Source: Branchiostoma floridae (taxonomy: Eukaryota > Chordata > Leptocardii > Amphioxiformes > Branchiostomatidae). From it: a stretch of DNA of 64,000 nt. The translations under genes were made by a program, and so were the position numbers. The notes under the pieces are model-generated. The model had not been told where the DNA came from. It was given only the letters and a program-made list of their open reading frames with translations, and ran no database searches. The DNA is taken from the NCBI RefSeq assembly GCF_000003815.2, contig NC_049992.1, positions 10,152,090 to 10,216,089 on the forward strand, given 5' to 3'. This document shows, piece after piece, positions 31,793-46,300 of the stretch; the stretch's first letter is position 1, and each line of letters begins with the position of its first letter.

Positions 31793-33914
31793 GCTGTCAA
31801 CTGTGCAGAACACAACTTCGAGACGTGAAGTAGGAAAACCTCTGTCCGTACTGTAGCTGAGCAGTGCCGGGCGCTCCTTAAGTAGTTGACATTCTATAAC
31901 AATGGTAGATTGAAGCCAAGAACCTAAACTGTTATTGGCCATCGTGTGATCGTAAGCCACAACAACCTTTTAACGTGACTTTTAGGGCACAACATGCTTT
32001 TAAGGTGTTTTGATATTATGACCTCCAGGGGCGGATCCCGGATCTTGCAGGGGGGGGGGGGGGCATATGCTGTTGTAGCTCAGTTCGTGGGCGAAGGGGG
32101 CAGAGCACGAGAGGGGGTCAACCCCGGAAACTTTTTAAAATATAGAGGCTCTCTGGTGCATTTTAGAGCCATTTCTGTGCAAAAAATGACCAACGAATCA
32201 ACACTGATTTTTAGGGCGGAACAAATAGTATAAACGGACGAACACATTCTTATAGTTAGCAATCTCACATTTAACAATCATATGGTCTTAAGATCCATTC
32301 TCGTTTTTTTATTGTACATTCTCGGAGTTAAGTTGTCTACATTTAGCGGAGGTATATCGTAAATTTGACACAGTCTGACATTGAATTTTTACTCCTGACA
32401 TTTACCGTCACAGTATGAATGGATGAATGTTTGATATTGTATCTTGCGTCGCTCAGCCCACATGGGCTAATAGGGCACCAAAACAACAAATATAATAACA
32501 TAGAGCAGCGTTCCCGCCAGGCATTCGTCAATGCATTTTTGGACGCATTTTTTGGGGAAAGACGCACTCAGCCGACTGCGTCCCCCAAAAAAAATTAAAG
32601 GGCGGCTGATATGTGACCGAAATGATAGGAAACAACGCAAGATAAGGGTCAAATATGACCCGTAGATAGTGTATTACGTATATGTGAAACCGACACAATC
32701 GACTCAACTTTCTACCTTCTGTAACACTCTGAAGTGCGACTGATTTGGTATACTAGCATTAAATTTAACAATCGGTAATTATATATGAACAAGCATGACA
32801 AGAGTACTAGTATTTATTTGCTAACATTCACTTTTATTCAAGATTATATTTTGCAATGCTCTCCGATCGGAATCACCCAGACCTTGTACGATTTAAAATG
32901 CTTTTTGACGGGAAATTGTTATTACATACGAACTTGACACGGTATTTCTGACCTTTTCCTTTCTCGGCAATTGTGTGTGTGTATCGGAGGCTTCGTGAAC
33001 TGTCACACTGGTAATTTTTATACTTTTAAACCATCGGCAAAGGGTGTGCGAACTGTAAACAGACGCCGCACACCATGTTCTCATCATCTTCTTCCCCGAT
33101 GTGACGAAGCCACGGCTGATTTTTGCGCCAATTTTCCCGAAAAGCATAGTTATAGACACGTCTGCGCTTGGGTTTGAGAGGCACGAGCCCCCCAGCGGCC
33201 CTGATGTTATTTCCTTGCGATCGATGGCGGTGTTGACTTCACCGCTAGCCCTTGTCCTTGTATCTCAACACTTGGACTAGTTGGAGTGGGAGTAACAGTT
33301 TCCACGTCGTCGTCATTCTTCTTGGTTGGTGCCTTGGCGAAATACTTGAATCTCCAGTTCGGAGATTTCCGTTTATTGTACACAACCAATCACGGCCATA
33401 TTTGGAGCCCTCTGAAAACATCGCCTTTTCCAGTGATAACTAGCGTAACTGCCTTTGTTGGCGCCGTTGTTGGCTGTAATTGGTGGTAAGTTTAATTGCA
33501 TGTTCTGCATAACCGGGCACGCCCCGTCCTAGCGCTACATCTAAGGGCCGCTGCCATGGTAACAGTAGCCTCCATAGCAGGCTCTCTATGGCCCTTTTTG
33601 GCACTTTTGCTGGCCATTTCTTTTTGTACTGGGTCGCTGATTCGGCTGGCCTTTTCTGACAGCCGGCTATTTGGGTAACGTTTCTGCTTGGATTGGTATT
33701 ACCGTGATATAATATTAGTGACAGTCAAAAAATTCTTCCGGTCGATTTTTTATTTTTTTTTGTCCAGCCGAAGGGGGGCGCGCGCCGGATGCGTCCCCTC
33801 TAAATCTGTATCAGCCCGACAAATGTGGCCTCTGACATAACAACCTGTCGAAGTATGAACTGTTCTTATCTTGTAATCTGCCTGTTATGTAACATTGAAT
33901 ATCCATTGCACTTC

Positions 33915-34051
33915 GCGTATAGGTATTCTCCAAGCAGAGGTTGAGTCACGGAGATGCAGTCGGGATTTTTACCGGCGCGCGTGAAAGAAGGTAAAAATCC
34001 CGACTACTATATCTCCGTGACTCAACCTCTGCTTGGAAAATAGCGTATAGG
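33915..34051. mobile_element. Near-perfect palindromic MITE with 9-bp target duplication
   Basis: The element 33,924-34,042 is flanked by identical 9-mers gcgtatagg (33,915-33,923 and 34,043-34,051). Its arms pair almost throughout, starting TATTCTCCAAGCAGAGGTTG (the right end reversed differs by one base). It is too short to encode anything. A relative lies at 34,897-35,020. Confidence 0.85.
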
Positions 34052-34887
34052 TACAGTCGTAGTAATCACATCCTTCTTCCGCATATTATGTAAAAGTACA
34101 TTCTTAACTAGGTTTGATTACCAGGACATAGGTTCATTGACCGGCCACCGTTCCTGTCACTTTATGGTGAATGTGAATAGCATATGGAACTATCAAGTGC
34201 CAAAGTACAAACAGACCAAAACTAAACTACTTGAAAATCTTCCATTGATGGCATGACCTGGACTATCAAAGTAATTCTCGTATAAGGAATATTCCTTACA
34301 TCTTGGACATTGCGTTTTATTATGAATTTTGTGCCATTACTGCAAATAATTGCTAAAGCTGACGGGAGTTGGACCTGTCCATGAAACGGGATCTGTAAGA
34401 CAGATGGAAGCACAAAAGGTCGTCTTTTAAGTACAACTAGCGTCTGTACATCTTGATCCAATTTCAAGTACATGTATTTAGTTCCATCTCGACATGAAGC
34501 TTGTTTTACCGAAACGTCATCGCCGCTTGACTCTGCGGGGGTGGTGAGGTGCGGTGAGGGTCAATGACCTCTCTTCGGTCATTGACCCTTCCACAAAGGT
34601 GACGCCGGCAATGTTCGCAAAGTGCACAAAAGTAAGTTTTATTGTGAGAGTATTGAACTGATAAGTGCACTCTTTACCCTGTCCCTAGCTAGATCTCGGA
34701 TTAAACTACTGACTATGACTCCTAGCCCTGCCGGACCAGGCGCTAGCATCAACACTGTTCTGCAAAATTGATACGACTGATTCAGGTCAAAAGAGAAGCC
34801 AAAAGTTGCAAATCTTATCTATCTATTCATTCATGTTTTTTTTGTTCATGGGTCTCTATGATAACCCCGGCTCCAGTTACCAATGAC

Positions 34888-35029
34888 AGCTCGGAATATT
34901 CTGCAGGCAGAGGTTGGGTTGAGCGGGAAGTATAGATCATAATGTAGTAGCTGGGAAGAGACATAGCGGATACAAATCCCGGCACTACCATCCCCCGACC
35001 CAACCTCTGCTTGGAGAATAAGCTCGGGC
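34888..35029. mobile_element. Second CTCCAAGCAGAGGTT-family MITE
   Basis: The element 34,897-35,020 has ends TATTCTGCAGGCAGAGGTTG and, reversed, TATTCTCCAAGCAGAGGTTG. Flanks agctcggaa and agctcgggc match in seven of nine bases. The interior differs from the 33,924 copy, so only the ends are shared. A lone end of the same family (taacctctgcttggagag) lies at about 54,660-54,678 in an NADK intron. Confidence 0.75.
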
Positions 35030-35325
35030 AAGGATCTGACTTTGTGTGGGACCACGCCCCCTAGTGAATGCAGACATACTGCTACCATAGCAATGTCCTC
35101 ATTATACATTCACATCACGTCCTATAGTGTCCTGCGGGTAGACTTGCCTTGCTTTGGAGGACACCACCCTATTTGATTGACATTTGTACACAGGACGCTA
35201 GGGCTGGCGTAGCGTCGGGGGCGGTGGTCAGCAGACCTCGAGCAGACAGACGCGTCGCTTTGGACTCAGCTACGGTCGGGTCTGGAAGCGTCGTCTGTCG
35301 AACTCCTACAAATCCAGCTTAGGTT

Positions 35326-35573
35326 NNNNNNNNNNNNNNNNNNNNNNNNNNNNNNNNNNNNNNNNNNNNNNNNNNNNNNNNNNNNNNNNNNNNNNNNNNN
35401 NNNNNNNNNNNNNNNNNNNNNNNNNNNNNNNNNNNNNNNNNNNNNNNNNNNNNNNNNNNNNNNNNNNNNNNNNNNNNNNNNNNNNNNNNNNNNNNNNNNN
35501 NNNNNNNNNNNNNNNNNNNNNNNNNNNNNNNNNNNNNNNNNNNNNNNNNNNNNNNNNNNNNNNNNNNNNNNNN
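35326..35573. other. Assembly gap (248 N)
   Basis: A run of unknown bases. Gene order across it should be treated with caution. Confidence 1.
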
Positions 35574-37318
35574 CTTGCACATTTATGGGTTGTGGTCACG
35601 TCACTATATATGGGAATGCTGTGTCTTCGGTATGAACAGAAATGAAGGGAGGGCTATACTTGTTTGGTCCCCTTGGGCAATATTCTGTGGCACTTCACTT
35701 TGTTGATTAGCGTCTGTTGTCTTCGATCCAACTTAAGGTTTTGTAACGATAGAGGTTCAAAGCTATTGATAACCATGGTCGTTTAACAGTGAACGCCTAA
35801 CGATAAATAATGAATGTGAGGCAATGATCTGTCAGCTATATTGAAGTTGTCGTGAATAGATACCTTTGGACTGAACCCGTTCCATAAGATGTCAACCGCG
35901 TCCAAGACGCACCCACAGAGGTGACAGGACATGATTGACAGCATGAGCAAGCGTTGTTTACCTGTGGCCAACTCCACAGTAGTACTCTGTCCTTGATCCA
36001 AGTGTTTATCTCATGATACTGGTGTCATTTCGTGTGTAGATTTTGTTGACTATGGCAGGCCGTTGTTTTGGTTGTTCTTGCGAGGTAGTCCATCTTCGCT
36101 TACTGTAGTTAAAGAAAATTGCAGTCACGAAATGTTTCAAAGCGAACATATTTCAGGATATCATTATATAGCAGTTATTATATTAGGCACGGGAGGTGCT
36201 AAGGCAAGGTAATTATACTGTATATCACTTCTTTATAAGCATTTGACAACATCGCTGTTAACATATGTGAGAGTCTGCTTTGTTTTTTCTTCACAACGCC
36301 AGTGGGTAAATACCGATGCAGCCTGTAGTACTCGCCATAGTTTGTCTGTAATCCCATTGGCAGATGCGGACAGGAAAGCAAATCGGTCTGACCTACTTCT
36401 CCGCGTGTCTGCTTCCAGAGGACATTGCCCCCTGCTCGATTGTAAACACAGTCACGTCAAAACATGGCGGTGACCTAGAAACGCTGTAGTTCGCCATACA
36501 TATCTCCCGTCATGTTCAATTTACGGCGAGGGAAAGTTATGACGTTGTTTTGTGGATTTGTTTTCCACTTTTACCACATTGTGTATACGATGATGGTTGA
36601 TACGGTGGATGAATTTGTGGTTGATACGCTTTGTGGAGTTTAAAGGGGCGTTGTCCACTGGGGGTGTATTTTGCAAAGACTGGTGGGCTATATATAGTGG
36701 TGTTTTGTAAACTGATACTTTTGGATAGTACTGAACAGGTATCTTGTCTTGTAACCTGTGGGAATGCGCGGCAATGGGGAGAGATTATGCTGAATAACAT
36801 TTAGAACTTGACATATCATGTACTATTCATCCGATGATTGTGATGTCGATTATACTTGTGTTCTCAGGTTGAACTCTAAATTGAATAACTGCAGGCTTGT
36901 TTGTACTATTAATGTCAACTGGTAACTGGGGCATAACCAGGGAGCATATCTGGGGTATGGATACAGTTTTTGTCACGCTTGTCTGCTTTGTGCACGTGCG
37001 CGGTTTCTTTTGAAACGTTACTTCTTTTTATATTTACCGGATACCCTCTAACATATATCTATTAGTCAAGATATCGAAATGTTCGCAAATGCAAAACTTT
37101 GCATAGTAATTTGAAATGAATGGATCCATTGCTTCTGTAACAAACTTTTTTTTCAGTATAATTCACAAATGTATCTAGTGTCTTAGAGTGACGAAACGAA
37201 AAAGATGATCATCATGGTTAGTCAACTTATACTTCTGATATTCTTATCGGGACGCTCGTCGTTCAGTTATCATAAGGAAATATCATAGGAGCTCATGAGC
37301 TTTTGTTTTCTAATTTCA

Positions 37319-40300
37319 GAGGGCTTTTTCTTCGTGAGGCCCTCGGCAAGACGGTCGATTCACCGCAAGGGGTTTTCGCAGTCAACCTCGTACTCATCCT
37401 CGGTGTCAACTTCAAAGTCATCATTTTCATCCTTCTCCTCCTCTTCATCTTCAGCTACGAAGTACCAACCGAGTTTGGTCAGGACTACATCAACAAGTAA
37501 GACACAAATCACAAAATCTGTTTAACCGTAAAACAATAATCAGTATAGCATGGCGATGATGCATTCAATTTCATTCTTTGCAGCAAGGAGGTAGTAGCAT
37601 TTAGGGTTTGCGTTTTCCTTTTAGGTTCGAGTACATACTCCAGTGATGAAAGTCCGGCCAGCTCTCCAGCACCGGAGACTGCAACTGCCGAGTTCCTTTC
37701 TCCTACAAGCTGGTTCCAAACATCGCTGAAGACATCCGAGTCCGACCATCAGATGGCAACACTGACCGCCACTGAAGAGTCAGGCTCCACTCGTCAGTCA
37801 TCGGCGATGGGAACAGAGGGGTCCTCCAACAGCAGGAGAGACTTTTCACCAGTGCGCGGCTGGACGGAAGGATGGATGAAGGTTCAGACAGCGAGTGGCC
37901 AGTCTACAGCTACTACTCGCACGGGAGAAGGTACTCGTGGTCCGGGATGGGTGGTGGAGGACTACTGTCTATTATGAGCAACTGGAGGGTGTGGGGGAAG
38001 AAGGATGAAGCTCCCAACGGTGGCATGACTGATGCAACTTCGATGCACACAGGTACTATTTCACAATTCCTAACATTTTCAATATATTCTGGAAAAGTTA
38101 AACTGTAATTTCCAACACGAAAATTGGACTTACCCCAATTTTCAACTTGATTGCGCTTTTGTTTCTTCAGAACAGAAGTCCATGAAACGTCCATGAGATG
38201 TGTTTACTTGAAGTCTTTATCCAAACATTGAGAAATGCGTGAAATCCTACTTTCAGATGGGTGATGTTTACGACAAATTGTTTGATACACGCAATGCGTA
38301 ATTGAAACGGGAGAAGGGAGAAGAAGTTGACATTCAAACCAACCCCTGCCATTTCTTTTTATACAAAAAGCGTCATCCAAGGCCTCAACAAAGTTCAGGG
38401 GTTCAGCTCGACATGAAGGTATTCACAGCTGGTCAGAAGGGTGGATGAAACGCCACCGTGTAGGAAACAAGCATATTTCCGCATCGACAGGTACATTTTG
38501 GACAACAAATCAATTGGTGATGCATGGTTGCGGTGATGAAGTCAGTTACACTGGCTGTCGTTCGTACTACGAAAGTTGTCACAACATTACGTCACCGTGA
38601 AACCAAACTGTGTTAATGGAGGGAATATAGGTTCTCTTGGAAAGAATGTAGCGGGTTCGCTTCTTTAAGGCTGTGGTCAAACGGATTTAGGAAAAAAATC
38701 TAAATAACGTATCCCCTCGGTCTCTCCGTTAATATGGTGTCTTGTAGTCTCAGAGGTGCCTCCTGCACTGCGCTTCGACAGGACGCCTTCTCAGCTGTAG
38801 ATGCCGCTGATAGGGATAAAGGCTTGATCCAAGACAATACCTCATTTCTTGCTACTCACTCGCCATTGTCTGTTTTAGTTGTTTTATCAATTGAATACTA
38901 ATATTTATTATCATAGGTGTACATAAAAGATAAACTATATTTTGTATATGGAGAAAGAAAAAAAAACAGGAAAAACAAATGAATGCAAGGAACTTTTGAA
39001 GGAAAAGGTGGGTTGATAGGTCTAAGTATTTCCATTTTCCCGAAATTCTAACTGTCAAATCACACAGTGGTCTCCTTTGCAGATAAAGACGCACAGTTGG
39101 AGACATCCAGTGAGACAGTGGCGAGGACAGAGCACGCAACTGTGTGCCAAACATCATCTTCGACTGTCATCACATCACAAAGTACAGTAGTCGGACAGGA
39201 AGCAGGATTGCGCGCCGACAGTGCCACGTCTGGAGACCAGTATGGCGACCTATCCTCGGGGAAAGGTTTTGGAGATTCAGCAGATCATCTCCAGGTATGT
39301 GCATGTTCGTCCAACACAAAAATACTGGATATCATTCTGCAAAAAAAACTACAGTAGATATGTAAGCCAGTATCCTTTGCCCGTGCCTGTGACCCACTCT
39401 CCGTTGTCTATGTATACATGTTGGTCTTATATGAAGCTACCTGTGTCCGAGAGGATTTGTAAATATTGCCCCTCAAATGCTGTGGAAGACGAGAGTCATT
39501 TTATCACTAATTGTTCTTTTTATGATGATATAAGAAACCAACTATTTATGAGTGTATCCAAAATACACGCTTACTTTCCAACTATTCCTGACAATGAAAA
39601 ATCAATCCCACTATTAAAATCAAAGAACCCACACATTATAAAAGAAGTGGGTAAATTCGTCTTCCACTGCCTAAAGAGGAGAAGTCTAACCCAACAAAAC
39701 CAGTATAATGTACACTAGCATAGCATATAGTCATAGAATGTAGTTCCTAGCACCTTTGTATTTTCCTTATTTTACATGTTGTTTGTACCTGCAATTAGCC
39801 CTCGGGCAAGAACTTGCAATAAACATATCATATATAAAGGAAGGCCATGGCCACCAAAGGGCACCATAACCAATCTACCTTTCTTTACATTACATTCAAG
39901 AAGTTTTTTACATCACGAACTTTGTGAGTTGGCAGGCGTGTACGACCTCCGTGTTTGACAAATTCAAAGTGTTAAAAGTGAAATATTTTGCCTTTTTAAA
40001 AAGTTTTACCATTACGTACATTCTTGGTACGGTAAGTTTAACAACGCTCGAAATTGAATCGTATGTTCTAAGCAGGACGAAGAAGACGAAGTCAAAGTAA
40101 ATGGCGCAACTGTCCAAACCTGGAATCAGAACATCGACGCAATGGAACAAGAGGTGTCGCAAGTTAGGGACGTCCAACAGTCGATAACACAGCATAGTGA
40201 GATGAATGGAAATGTGACGGTGGCAGCCTCAGGCAACGATACAACAACTACCGAGATGACGGTGGTGACGGAAGATTTCCTCAAGCAAACCGATACACAG

Positions 40301-43300
40301 GGAACGGGAGAAGACCTGGAGGAAGACCACAAAGAAGGAGTAAAGAGTCAGGTGGCAATGGTAGTTAGGCAAGAAGAAACGGAAGCTATGGAGCTCACAG
40401 AAACCTCTCAGACCTCCTTCAGCGAGAGCATGGTCCACAGTGAGCAAGACAAAGTCGTGATTGTTGAAGAGAAAGTAACTAGGGAAACTGGAGAAGATGT
40501 AGAGTCGAAGGAAGATCACAAAGAAGAGGAGACGATTAGGGACGTGGCTGGCCTAGAGCAAGAAGAGACAGCGCAAGATGAAGTGTTGATGGCAGTGATA
40601 ACTACTGAAGGCACCACCACCGTTACAACGGAGAATGATGCTTCGCAAGAGGTTACAGTATCTGTGGTCTCCTCGATGGGTGAGATTCGAGACAAACAGC
40701 AGAGTTCATACGAAGATCAACACAGTGGTGAGGTGGCAATGGCGGTGAGGCAGGAAGAAAAGGAATTTGTGGAGCTCACGAAGTCCCAGACCTCCATCAG
40801 TGAGAGCATGGCCTACAGCGAGCAAGACAAAGTCGTGATTGTTGAAGAAAAAGAAACTAGGTCAACTGGACAGTCGGAGGAAGATCACAGTGAAGAGGAG
40901 ATGATTCAGAAAGTGGTTGGCGTAGAGCAAGAAGAGACAATGCAGGATGGAGAGATGACGACAGTGATAACTACTGAAAGCTACACTACCGTCATAACGG
41001 AGAGTGAAGCTTCACAAGAGGTTACAGAATCCGTGGTCTCCTCTATGGGTGAGATGAGAGACAAAGAGGAAAGAGGAATGCAGAGTACACCCGGAGAACA
41101 TCACAGTGTTGAGATGAACGTAGAGGAAGATAACATCATACAAGAAGTATCCTTTGAAGAGACAGAAGAAGTATCAACGAGGCCGCGAGAAAGAGGAGGA
41201 GGAGCTACAGCGGGGGCCTCATGTCGTACATCCTTCCTGATGAGGAGGACGAGGAAGAAGAAATGGAGAGAGATACTAGTAGCGAAGAAGTGTCCATGGA
41301 GGTTACTGAGGAGTCATACATGGAGACCAGCAGTGATCAAAGCGAAACAGTCATCGCTGGGGTGCAAGAGTCAGAGAGTACAGAAGTGAAAATTACGACT
41401 CAGGGCAACGCCGAATCGTCCCAGCAGGAGTCATGCATGGAGACCGGCACTGATCATACCGAAACAGTCAACTCTGGGGTGCAAGAGTCGCAGAGTATGG
41501 AGGTGGACATATCGATTCGGGGCGACGCCGAATCATCCCAGACAGTGACCACTGAGATTATGACAATAACTAGCACACAGCAAGAAGAGGGGCAAGGTGT
41601 GTCTACAACGTCCTCTGATATGACGATGGTGGTTGAGACTAATGAAGTCGTGGGTGTAGAGAAAACATCTCACGCAGCTACAAGTACCGATACAACAGTG
41701 GAAGAGTCTGCCCAGTCAACAATGACTTCAGAGGATGTTATTGTTGAACCGCAAGAGCCCCGAAGTACCGAAACCATTAAGACCAAAAGAGGCAGACCAA
41801 CAAATGAAGATAGGCGGGCGAGTGCCACCACTAGACGTAAGTCATACTTTCTCCGCAATAAGATGAGTCCTAGAGTTGCTAAATTGCGCGCGGGCAAGGC
41901 ACTTGAACCTGCAAAAGCTGGACAAGGACGAAAGAAAGCTGAGGAAACTGAAACTCGAAAGAGGAAGGGAGTACATGTTGAATCAAATAGCACAGCGGTA
42001 ACACTGAATAAGAAACAGAAAACCGCGATCAAGAAGACAACAAGTGCGACAGTAGAACAAGGCATTTCATTGGTTCTCAGTAGGGTGGATGAACAGCAAC
42101 ATTCTGACGAAGGAGATGTCTTGGATGAAGATGAAGATACTAAGGTAGCAGAAACAATGGAGGAGACTATGACAGTATCTGAAACAGGCCCACGAGATGA
42201 GCAAGACGAAGAAGAGAAAGACGAAAGTGCGATAGCAGAGGGAGAACCGGCTCTCGGTGAACAGGCGGAGGCTCAAGAGGAAGGGACGGAAGAGTCCATT
42301 ACAGATGAAAGCAACATTACTGAAGTGACGGACAACGCCGTGAAGACGATCCATGCTGACGAGATTGAGGAATCACATGACCAGGAAGACTTCATTGAGG
42401 AGCTGCCCGAACGGTCTGCTGACCAAGAAAAAGTCGAAGAAGAGCATCAATATTCGACTTTGACAAACGTTCAGACAGTCACAGAGACCTCGGCTATTAC
42501 AAATGAGACAGAGGAGCACATAAAAGAAATAACGCAGGGTGATGAGGGTGAGGTAGTCAGAGATAAAAGCATCACTATCGTGTCTGCACGAGTAGTTGCT
42601 GAAACACCCAGCAAAGGCGATTACTGGTTTAGGTCTCGTCGTAAGAGGCGTTTGTTCGACACAGATGATGGCTACACAGTCGGTCACAAGTCAACAAGCC
42701 GAAAGTACCCCGTCCAGGATGAACATAAGAAACCCTCGGGGTCTGTAGAAGAATCAAATCAAGTCAGTGTCATTGAAAAGCGCAAGAAGGAACGGAAGGA
42801 ACGCCAACCATCGGTCAATGAGGACAAACAAGAGGAAGTTCTTGCACTAGGTGAGGCATCAACAATCGAAACAGCTATTGCCACGAAAAGCAAAGCGCAG
42901 GATGAACAGACGACTAAGTCTGTCAGTAAATCAAACCAGAAAAAGGTCATCACGGTTAAGACTGCCACGAAAAGGACCGAGAGGGCAAGCAAAGATGTCG
43001 ATGGGCGAAAGAGATCTTACTGGTTGAGGGGACGGAAAGCTGTCCGCGGCCCCGACACGGAACCAAAGGTTAGGACTTCGCCTGCAGCCAAGGCCAACAG
43101 CACGAAAACTGTCACCGAGACACGGCAAAGCAACGTTGAAGGTTCACTGAAGAAGAAAAGCTTCTTTATACTGGCATCAACTAAGCCTCCTGCCTCTGCG
43201 GCGTCTATCAAAGGGACAGTCTTGAATAATACTAGTAAAGAACCGGGTGATCAGATGGAAGCTTCTGTAGAAGAGGTTTCTATCGTTGATGCCGAAGCTA

Positions 43301-46300
43301 AAGATCCAAAAGCTAATGAAGAGGTGACCGGTGAGGGCACAGAAGACGAGGAAAAGATTGAGGAAAATGATAAGGAAATACATTCCCAAGGCAAGCAAAC
43401 AACAATGGCAAAGCTAGAGGTAGTGCAAGAAGAACATGAAGAACTTCTAGGAGAGGAGGCGGAAGAGGAGGCGGAAGAGGAGGCGGAAGAGGAGGCGGAA
43501 GAGGAGGCGAAAGGGGAGGCGGAAGAGGAGGCGGAAGAGGAGGCGGAAGAGGAGGCGAAAGGGGAGGCGGAAGAGGAGGCAGAAGAGGAGGCGGAAGATA
43601 AAGCAGAAATAGCAGAACAAGATGGGGTAAGGGAGGAAGAAGAAGAAGCAGAAGGGGAAAGTGAGAAGGTAATAGAAGACGAGGAGGAGAATGAAGAAGA
43701 AGAAGAGGAGGGGGAACCAGAAGAGGAGGAAGCTGAACAAACGCGAGCCAAAACAAGTAGCCAAGGACGCCGAGGAAATTATTGGCTGCGGTCGAAAACG
43801 GTCTACTATGGCAGTGGGCCCAGTGCGCGAAGTGGCTTCCTTGCTGCCATTGCTACAACTACAATGTCTAGTGGTGCAAAACACATTGGCAACAAAACCA
43901 CTATGAAATCGACTGAGGAAACGACAACTACTGAAAGTGACGTGGATGACGAATCAGAAAAGTTAGATAAAGAAGGAATGGAACAAGAAAAACACGAAAG
44001 ACAGGAAGACAAACTAGAAGATGAAGTTGAAGTTGAAAAGAAGGAGGAAGAATCAGTAACAGTCGATGAAGAAGTCAAGGAACAAGAACAGTACGAAATA
44101 CATGAAGAAGACGCAGTAGACGAGGAAAAGAAGGAGGAAGAACGGGAAGAAATACAACTTGGAGAAGAGCAAACATCAACAGTACAAGACGAGGCAGCAG
44201 AACAAGATCAAGACGGAACGGTCGATGATGGAGAAGTAATGGAACAAGAACAAAATGAAGAAGAGGAAGAAACTCTAGAAGACGTAGATAAGGAAAATGA
44301 GGAAAGTGAGGAACCAGAAAAGGCTGTTGAAGGAGAAGTAATGGAACAAGAATTTGATGAACATCAGGAAGAAGAAATTGAAGATGAGGAAAAGACGGAG
44401 GATGAGCAGGAGGAAATACAAGAAGAGCAAACAACAGAAGTAGAGGAAGAAAAAGCAGAACAAGCGGAACAAGAACAAGATGAATTAAGACAGGAACAGG
44501 AACAAGAAGAAACAGAAGTGGTAGACGAGGAGACAATAGAAGAGGAGGAGGAGGATGAAGAACAGGAGGAAGCAGAACAAACGCGAGTTAAAACAAGAAG
44601 TCACGGACGCCGAGGAAATTATTGGCTGCGGTCGAAAACGGTCTACTATGGCAGTGGGCCCAGCGCGCGAAGTGGCTTCCTTTCTGTCATTGCTACAACT
44701 ACCATGTCTAGTGGTGCAAAGGGTATTGACAACAGCACCACTATGAAATCGGCTGAGGAAACGATAACTACTGAAAGTGACGTGGATGACGAATCAGAAA
44801 AGTTAGAAGTAATAGAAAAATACGAAAGACAGGAAGACAACTCAGAAGATGTTGAAAAGAAGGAGGAAGAATCAGTAACAGTCGATGAAGATGTCAAGGA
44901 ACAAGAACAATACGAAATACATGAAGAAGACACAGTAGACGAGGAAAAGAAGGAGGAAGAACGGGAAGAAATACAACTTGGAGAAGAGCAAACACCAGCA
45001 GTACAAGACGAAGAAGCAGAACAAGATCAAGACGGAAAGGTCGATGGCGGAGAAGTAATGGAACAAGAACAAAATGAAGAAGAGGAAAACAATCTAGAAG
45101 ACGTAGAAGACAAAGATGAGGAAAATGAGGAAAGCGAGGAAGCAGGAAAGGTTGTTGAAGGAGAAGTAATGGAACAAGAATTTGATGAACATCAGGAAGA
45201 AGAAATGGCAGATGGGGAAAAGACGGAGGATGAGCAGGAGGAAATACAAGAAGAGCAAACAGAACTAGAGGAAGAAGAGGCAGAAATAGTGGAACAAGAA
45301 CAAGATCAATTAAGACAGGAACAAGAAAAAACAGAAGGGGTAGACGAGAAGGCAATAGAAGAGGAGGATGAAGAAGAGGAGGAAGCAGAACAAACGCGAG
45401 TTAAAACAAGAAGTCACGGACGCCGAGGAAATTATTGGCTGCGGTCGAAAACGGTCTACTATGGCAGTGGGCCCAGCGCGCGAAGTGGCTTCCTTGCTGC
45501 CATTGCTACAACTACCATGTCTAGTGGTGGAAAGGGTATTGACAACAGCACCACTATGGCATCGACCGAGGAAACAACAACAACTTTTGTTTCTAAGAAT
45601 AGCTTTGTTGACGAATCAGAGAAGTTAGATGAAGAAGGAATGGAACAAGGTCAATACGAAAATAAGGAAGAAGATACACAGGAGGAAAGGGAGAAGGAAA
45701 TACAAATCGAAGTGCAAGTGCCAGCTGAAGACGAAACAGCAGAGGTAGTGGGACAGGGTCAAGAGGAAAGACAGGAAGATGAAACACCGATGGAGGAGGA
45801 GGAGGGACCAGTAGAGCAAGTAGCAGATGCAGAAGAAGCAGACGAAGACGAAAGAGAGGAAAGAGAATTAGATAGGGAAGAGGCAGAACGTGTAGAAGAG
45901 GAGGGGGAAGATGAGGAAGAAAAGGAGATAGAAGAAAGACAGGATGAGCACAAGGATATACAATTTGAAGTAGAGCAAGGACCAGATGAAGAAAAAGAAG
46001 AGGTAGTGGAAATAGAAGTGGAAGACCAAGATGAAAGAGAGGAAGGAGAATCAGATAAGGAAGAGACAGAAGCTGTAGAGGAGGAGGGGGAAGGTGAGGA
46101 ACAAAAGTACAAAGAACGAAAACAAGTTACAAGTGCAGTCGGACGCCGAGGGAACTATAGCTTGCGATCAAGGACAGTCTACTACGGTAGCGGACCAAGT
46201 GCACGCAGTAGTTTTCTTGCTGCCATCGCGACTACTTCTATGTCTAGTGGTCAAAAAGGAAAATTCAAACCAAGGCACACGACGCAGAATCAAAAGAGGG

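Larger units (their letters stand above)
31793..37318. other. Gene-poor region with gap and small elements
   Basis: I found no supportable exon in these 5.5 kb. Contents seen: a G run at about 32,050-32,063 next to a possible hAT end (CAGGGGCGGATCC), a GC-richer patch around 33,150-33,800, two related MITEs (33,924-34,042 and 34,897-35,020), a 13-bp-arm hairpin at 34,557-34,589 (agggtcaatgacc and its inverse) and the N gap. The first exons and promoter of the acidic repeat gene may lie here or inside the gap. Confidence 0.5.

Noticed and set aside
32028-32070. hAT terminal repeat CAGGGGCGGATCC before a G run
   Set aside because: No matching inverted end or target duplication was found downstream, so an element cannot be delimited.
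33207-33389. Small minus-strand frame (NWRFKYFAKAPTKKNDDD...)
   Set aside because: It has no ATG at its start (TTG), a stop directly upstream, and no splice site or family match; kept only as a possibility.
37303-37500. A frame with a hydrophobic stretch (VIIFILLLLFIFSY) suggesting a membrane protein
   Set aside because: Its end phase does not fit the next exon, whereas the Ser-rich frame of the same exon does (AG-acceptor and GTAAG-donor, phase 1 to phase 1).
39067-39357. Extending the acidic gene's exon beyond 39,294
   Set aside because: The sequence past 39,294 follows a good GTATGT donor and soon enters a retrotransposon fragment.
43251-46112. Long minus-strand frames rich in Pro, Leu and Ser opposite the acidic gene
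   Set aside because: They mirror Glu-rich codons (GAG, GAA) read backwards; there are no splice sites or start contexts and composition follows the plus strand exactly.
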